A DNA stretch of 64,000 nt from Runella limosa DSM 17973 (lineage in GTDB: Bacteria > Bacteroidota > Bacteroidia > Cytophagales > Spirosomataceae), in NCBI RefSeq assembly GCF_000482465.1, contig NZ_AXVJ01000043.1, positions 91,070 through 155,069 on the forward strand. Reading direction: 5' to 3'. Made by a program: the position numbers and the translations under genes. The notes under the pieces were generated by a model, which saw nothing but the letters and a program-made list of their open reading frames with translations, was not told the origin of the DNA and made no database searches. Position 1 is the stretch's first letter, and the number at the start of each line of letters is the position of its first letter. Of this stretch, positions 61,111 through 64,000 are shown in pieces.

Positions 61111-62856
61111 CTACTTCATCACAGGAGGCACATAAAACTTCCACGAGGACTTGTAATCGGGCGAAAGCTTTTTATTAATCATCACAGCGCGTACCATGTC
61201 CACGGGCAACGAATTTTGCTGCATAATGGTATCGTGAAACTGCTTATAGGTCATCTTTTTGGTATCAACCAGCTCCTTTTTGAGGGCGTAAAACTGAAAC
61301 GCTCCCGTCATATACGCCAACTGATACAAAGGCTCATACCCACCTACAAACGAGCGGCGCACCTCTCCCTCCGCATTGGCACGTTCATGCCCTACCCGAT
61401 CCACCAAGAAATCAATACATTGCTGCGGCGTCCATTTTCCTAAGTGGTAATTGAGCGAGAAAATAATCCGAGCGCAACGGTGCATTCGCCAGAACAACAT
61501 CCCTACGCGGTCTTCGGGCGACTGCGGGAAGTTCATATCCCACAAAATCATTTCCCAATACAACGCCCAGCCTTCGGTCCAAAACGGCGTACGGAAACGA
61601 CGGTACGTTTTGTAACGGTTGTTCATAAATCCTTGTAAGTGGTGTCCCGCAATCAGTTCGTGGTGAACAGTTGCCCGCGAAAAATGAGGGTTATTTCCCC
61701 GCATACTCATCAATTTATCTTCGTGCGACATTGCCGCCGTGGGGTACGAAATCAGAATCGTTTCTCCACCCAAAAAGAACGGACTAAACTTCTGGCGCTC
61801 GGCCGACATCATCGCCATCCGCCACGTTTCTTCCGCAATTGGCGGAATGGTAATTAAATCATTCTTTTTAAGAAAATCGACCGACTCGTTGTAAAGCCGC
61901 AAAATCATGGCAGGTTGTTCACCCACGGGTACCATGGAGTTTTTCACTTTCTCTTGTGCTTTTTTCCAATCATCCCCAAAACCCATTTCGCGAGATGCTT
62001 TTAACAATTCGCGGTCGCACCACGCAAATTCTTTGTTGGCAATGTCAATGAGTTCTTCGGGAGTGTAGGAAATAAATTCAAATTCGAGCTGTCGGATAAG
62101 TTCATCCCGCCCCACGGCCACCCCATTGATACCACTTCCGTCGTCTTTTGTGGGAGCAGCCACTTTAGCTTTTTTGGCAAAAAACGAGGCATACGACGTC
62201 AGCGCACTATCAAGTTTTTGATACGGCTGCGGCACCCACCACGTGAAATCAGGGTCGTAGGCATTGTAAAACTCAAACACACTTTTCATAGCCGATTTTA
62301 GCCCCGTAGCCGTTCCTGATGCTCGGTCGGCCAAAATTGGGTCAATCTTATCAAGTTTTTCAACCATTTTTCGGGCTTCTGCTACCTCACGCGCTAAAGC
62401 ATTTAGCTCAACAGCTATTTTTTCACCCTCCACCGACGTCCCACGGCGACGCGATTTTTCCATTGCATAAATACGGTCGGCAAACGGAAACCACGCTTGG
62501 GTCTGCGAAACTTCGTTGGCTTCTTTGGCCAGTTCACGTAAATCCACCTGCAAATTGCGCTGAAATAATAAGTAATCAACCTGACTATCAACGGGAAGTT
62601 TATCAAAATCCAGTTTTTTCAGTTGCTGAAGGTAATCGGTCGAAAGCCGTTCGAGGCGTTGTCGGCGCTCGGGAGAGTTTTCGATGACGTAAAAACGGAT
62701 TAGACTTCCTCGGTCGGCGGCGTAATTGGCCATCAAATGATGCACATCACTCGTTTGTTTGTACAAAGAAGAAAGCGGAGCAGGTTGTGCCAGTACGATT
62801 GCGCTGGTACTTAGCAACAACGACGCACTCAGCAACATAGGTCTAAGTTGGAGCAT
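61111..62856 (-). CDS. DUF885 family secreted protein
   Basis: 581 residues with signal peptide (MLLSASLLLSTSAIVLAQ). The conserved HHELIAGHHLQGF near residue 400 has a zinc-protease-like HExxxGH arrangement, and FWTEGWALYWEMILWDM follows, as in DUF885 proteins. The family is thought to include metallopeptidase-like members, but activity is unproven. It would lie in the periplasm or be secreted. It stands alone between GH43 and the 2-hydroxyacid dehydrogenase gene (divergent). Confidence 0.88.
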   Translation of the reverse strand: MLQLRPMLLSASLLLSTSAIVLAQPAPLSSLYKQTSDVHHLMANYAADRGSLIRFYVIENSPERRQRLERLSTDYLQQLKKLDFDKLPVDSQVDYLLFQRNLQVDLRELAKEANEVSQTQAWFPFADRIYAMEKSRRRGTSVEGEKIAVELNALAREVAEARKMVEKLDKIDPILADRASGTATGLKSAMKSVFEFYNAYDPDFTWWVPQPYQKLDSALTSYASFFAKKAKVAAPTKDDGSGINGVAVGRDELIRQLEFEFISYTPEELIDIANKEFAWCDRELLKASREMGFGDDWKKAQEKVKNSMVPVGEQPAMILRLYNESVDFLKKNDLITIPPIAEETWRMAMMSAERQKFSPFFLGGETILISYPTAAMSHEDKLMSMRGNNPHFSRATVHHELIAGHHLQGFMNNRYKTYRRFRTPFWTEGWALYWEMILWDMNFPQSPEDRVGMLFWRMHRCARIIFSLNYHLGKWTPQQCIDFLVDRVGHERANAEGEVRRSFVGGYEPLYQLAYMTGAFQFYALKKELVDTKKMTYKQFHDTIMQQNSLPVDMVRAVMINKKLSPDYKSSWKFYVPPVMK

Positions 62857-62940
62857 AGAAAAGGGAGAGTTTGTAAATGAATGTGTGAATTTAGGCCAAA
62901 TTCTTCATACTATTGCACCTTCGCACAAAAAGCTTTTGGG

Positions 62941-63840
62941 ATGTTATTTGACCAAATTACCCTCATTGATTCCTGCCGCCTTACTGAAGAAGGCATTCAA
63001 GAAATTGCTACTTTTTCCCGCCAACCTCTGCTTCGTTACTACGACGTCCCGACCTCTGACGAAGAAACGTTAGCTCGAATTGGGCAAAGTGATTGTGTGC
63101 TGGTTAGTTGGCAAACCCCTGTTTCGGCTCAAGTAATTGCCGCTGCGCCCTCGCTCAAATACATCGGAATGTGTTGTAGTTTGTACAGTGAAGCGTCGGC
63201 CAACGTTGACATTGGTAAAGCGCGTGAGTTAGGAATTAAGGTATTGGGAGTGCGTGATTATGGGGACGAGGGCGTTGTTGAATACATTTTTGCGCAGCTT
63301 ATTCAGCTCTTTAAAGGTTTTGACCCGCACCAATGGAAACCTCAGCCCGTGGAGCTGGGAGGGAAAACCTTGGGGGTGATTGGACTGGGAACGTTAGGAA
63401 TGATGGTCGCCAAAACAGCCCTGCACTTTGGCATGACGGTGTACTATTTTGGGCGACAACCGAAACCCGAAGCCGAACAAAACGGGATTCATTTTTTACC
63501 TCTTCATGAACTATTAGCTACCTGCGACGTGGTCACGACGCATTTACCTAAACACACGATTTTGTTGGGAGAACGAGAGTTTTTGGTCAAAAAACCTAAC
63601 TCTATTCTCATCAATACTTCGCTAGGGCCTACGTTTGACGTAAATGCCTTTACGGCTTGGCTTCAAAACGACCTGACATCTTTTGCCATCTTGGATTCAG
63701 ATGGAGCAGGAAAACATTATGAAGCATTTTCGGCAATGAAGAATGTCTTGTTGTACCCTCGTTCTGCGGGTTTTACGGAGGAGTCAAAGGTGCGTTTAAC
63801 GCAGAAAGTAATTGCGAATTTGAGGTCTTATTTGGGGTAG
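62941..63840 (+). CDS. D-2-hydroxyacid dehydrogenase (NAD-binding)
   Basis: 299 residues from ATG 62941; the frame start at 62881 is rejected because a promoter-like box (TACTATTG, 62908-62915) lies between. The NAD-binding motif is LGVIGLGTLGMMVAKTALHFGM near residue 150; the domain ends with SILINTSLGPTFDVNAF near residue 230. The catalytic His/Glu pattern is not clear, so it could be an inactive relative or a formate/glycerate-type enzyme. Substrate unknown. Confidence 0.85.
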   Translation: MLFDQITLIDSCRLTEEGIQEIATFSRQPLLRYYDVPTSDEETLARIGQSDCVLVSWQTPVSAQVIAAAPSLKYIGMCCSLYSEASANVDIGKARELGIKVLGVRDYGDEGVVEYIFAQLIQLFKGFDPHQWKPQPVELGGKTLGVIGLGTLGMMVAKTALHFGMTVYYFGRQPKPEAEQNGIHFLPLHELLATCDVVTTHLPKHTILLGEREFLVKKPNSILINTSLGPTFDVNAFTAWLQNDLTSFAILDSDGAGKHYEAFSAMKNVLLYPRSAGFTEESKVRLTQKVIANLRSYLG

Positions 63841-63842
63841 TT

Positions 63843-63905
63843 GCGTCGGAGACGCTGGGCCTTGTTGCCTCCGAAGCACAGTTCGAGGGCAGTGCCCGTG
63901 CCTGC
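63843..63905. repeat. GCGTC-GAGACGC and CCGAA/TTCG hairpin element
   Basis: GCGTC-GGA-GACGC at 63843-63855, then a mostly paired hairpin around TGCCTCCGAA and TTCGAGGGCA. Similar in order to the element at 11409-11505. Confidence 0.6.
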
Positions 63906-63948
63906 GGTTACTCATTGTAGATTTACTTTTTCAAAATAATATTTGGCA

Positions 63949-64000
63949 ATGAAGGAGTTAAACCGATTACTCACTGGTACTCAGATACTGAGGTTATGTT
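63949..64000 (+). CDS. Start of a further gene (3' partial), possibly murE-like
   Basis: Frame from ATG 63949 runs off the window after 17 codons: MKELNRLLTGTQILRLC. The pattern LxxLL...I.. resembles the opening of MurE-type ligases of Bacteroidota, but this is too short to confirm. Confidence 0.3.
   Translation, partial: MKELNRLLTGTQILRLC

Overview
The window looks like chromosome of a Bacteroidota member of the order Cytophagales, most like the Spirosomaceae (Runella-type); this placement is inferred from gene content and signals, not from a search. Supporting signs are a SusC/SusD pair, an outer-membrane beta-barrel receptor fragment, a bifunctional ThrA, Tat-type signals on Gfo/Idh/MocA oxidoreductases, weak Shine-Dalgarno sites, and many TAnnTTTG boxes, the -7 element of Bacteroidota housekeeping promoters. 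No rRNA, tRNA, CRISPR array, phage or transposase gene was seen.

Layout. 1-5.5 kb: a receptor C-terminus cut by the window edge, a secreted unknown protein, a 35-codon leader peptide with an attenuator-like terminator in front of tyrS, a methyltransferase and an HPP membrane protein. 5.5-6.5 kb: hairpin-rich repeats on both sides of a small lipoprotein gene. 6.5-15 kb: thrA, a Uma2 nuclease-like protein, a PspC protein, an MFS transporter, uxaA-type dehydratase and fumC. 15-17 kb: an operon joining an ECF sigma factor, two small membrane proteins and Hsp20. 17-20.6 kb: acyl-CoA synthetase plus acyl-CoA dehydrogenase. 20.6-24.8 kb: a possible small RNA, a class A beta-lactamase-like protein, a choice-of-anchor I beta-propeller lipoprotein and an oxidoreductase. 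25-34.4 kb: M14 peptidase, dapA, class III aminotransferase, SusD and SusC. 34.7-38.5 kb: an ATP-grasp-like protein and a glutamine amidotransferase, then another oxidoreductase. 38.6-45 kb: LptD-like protein, S8 peptidase, grpE-dnaJ. 45.2-49 kb: a four-gene operon (PBP4-like peptidase, DUF2252 protein, Crp/Fnr regulator, cytochrome b-like membrane protein). 49-54.4 kb: prenyl synthase, AhpD-like protein, sugar isomerase, TPMT-like methyltransferase and two unknowns. 54.4-58.4 kb: ABC-F protein and an AT-rich RloA/RloB-type ATPase-TOPRIM pair. 58.5-64 kb: oxidoreductase, GH43, DUF885, a 2-hydroxyacid dehydrogenase and the start of one more gene.

The most notable observations are: (1) a transcription-attenuation arrangement for tyrS, with tandem Tyr codons, a possible antiterminator and a 12-bp terminator hairpin; (2) several intergenic hairpins whose stem sequence changes with pairing kept while the TGAG loop stays constant; (3) a perfect 15-bp-arm palindrome lying in frame inside an aminotransferase gene, with a related copy in an intergenic region; (4) the RloA/RloB defence-type pair with an 8-bp-arm palindrome just before its start; and (5) an ECF sigma factor leading an Hsp20 operon. 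All functions are read from sequence motifs alone.
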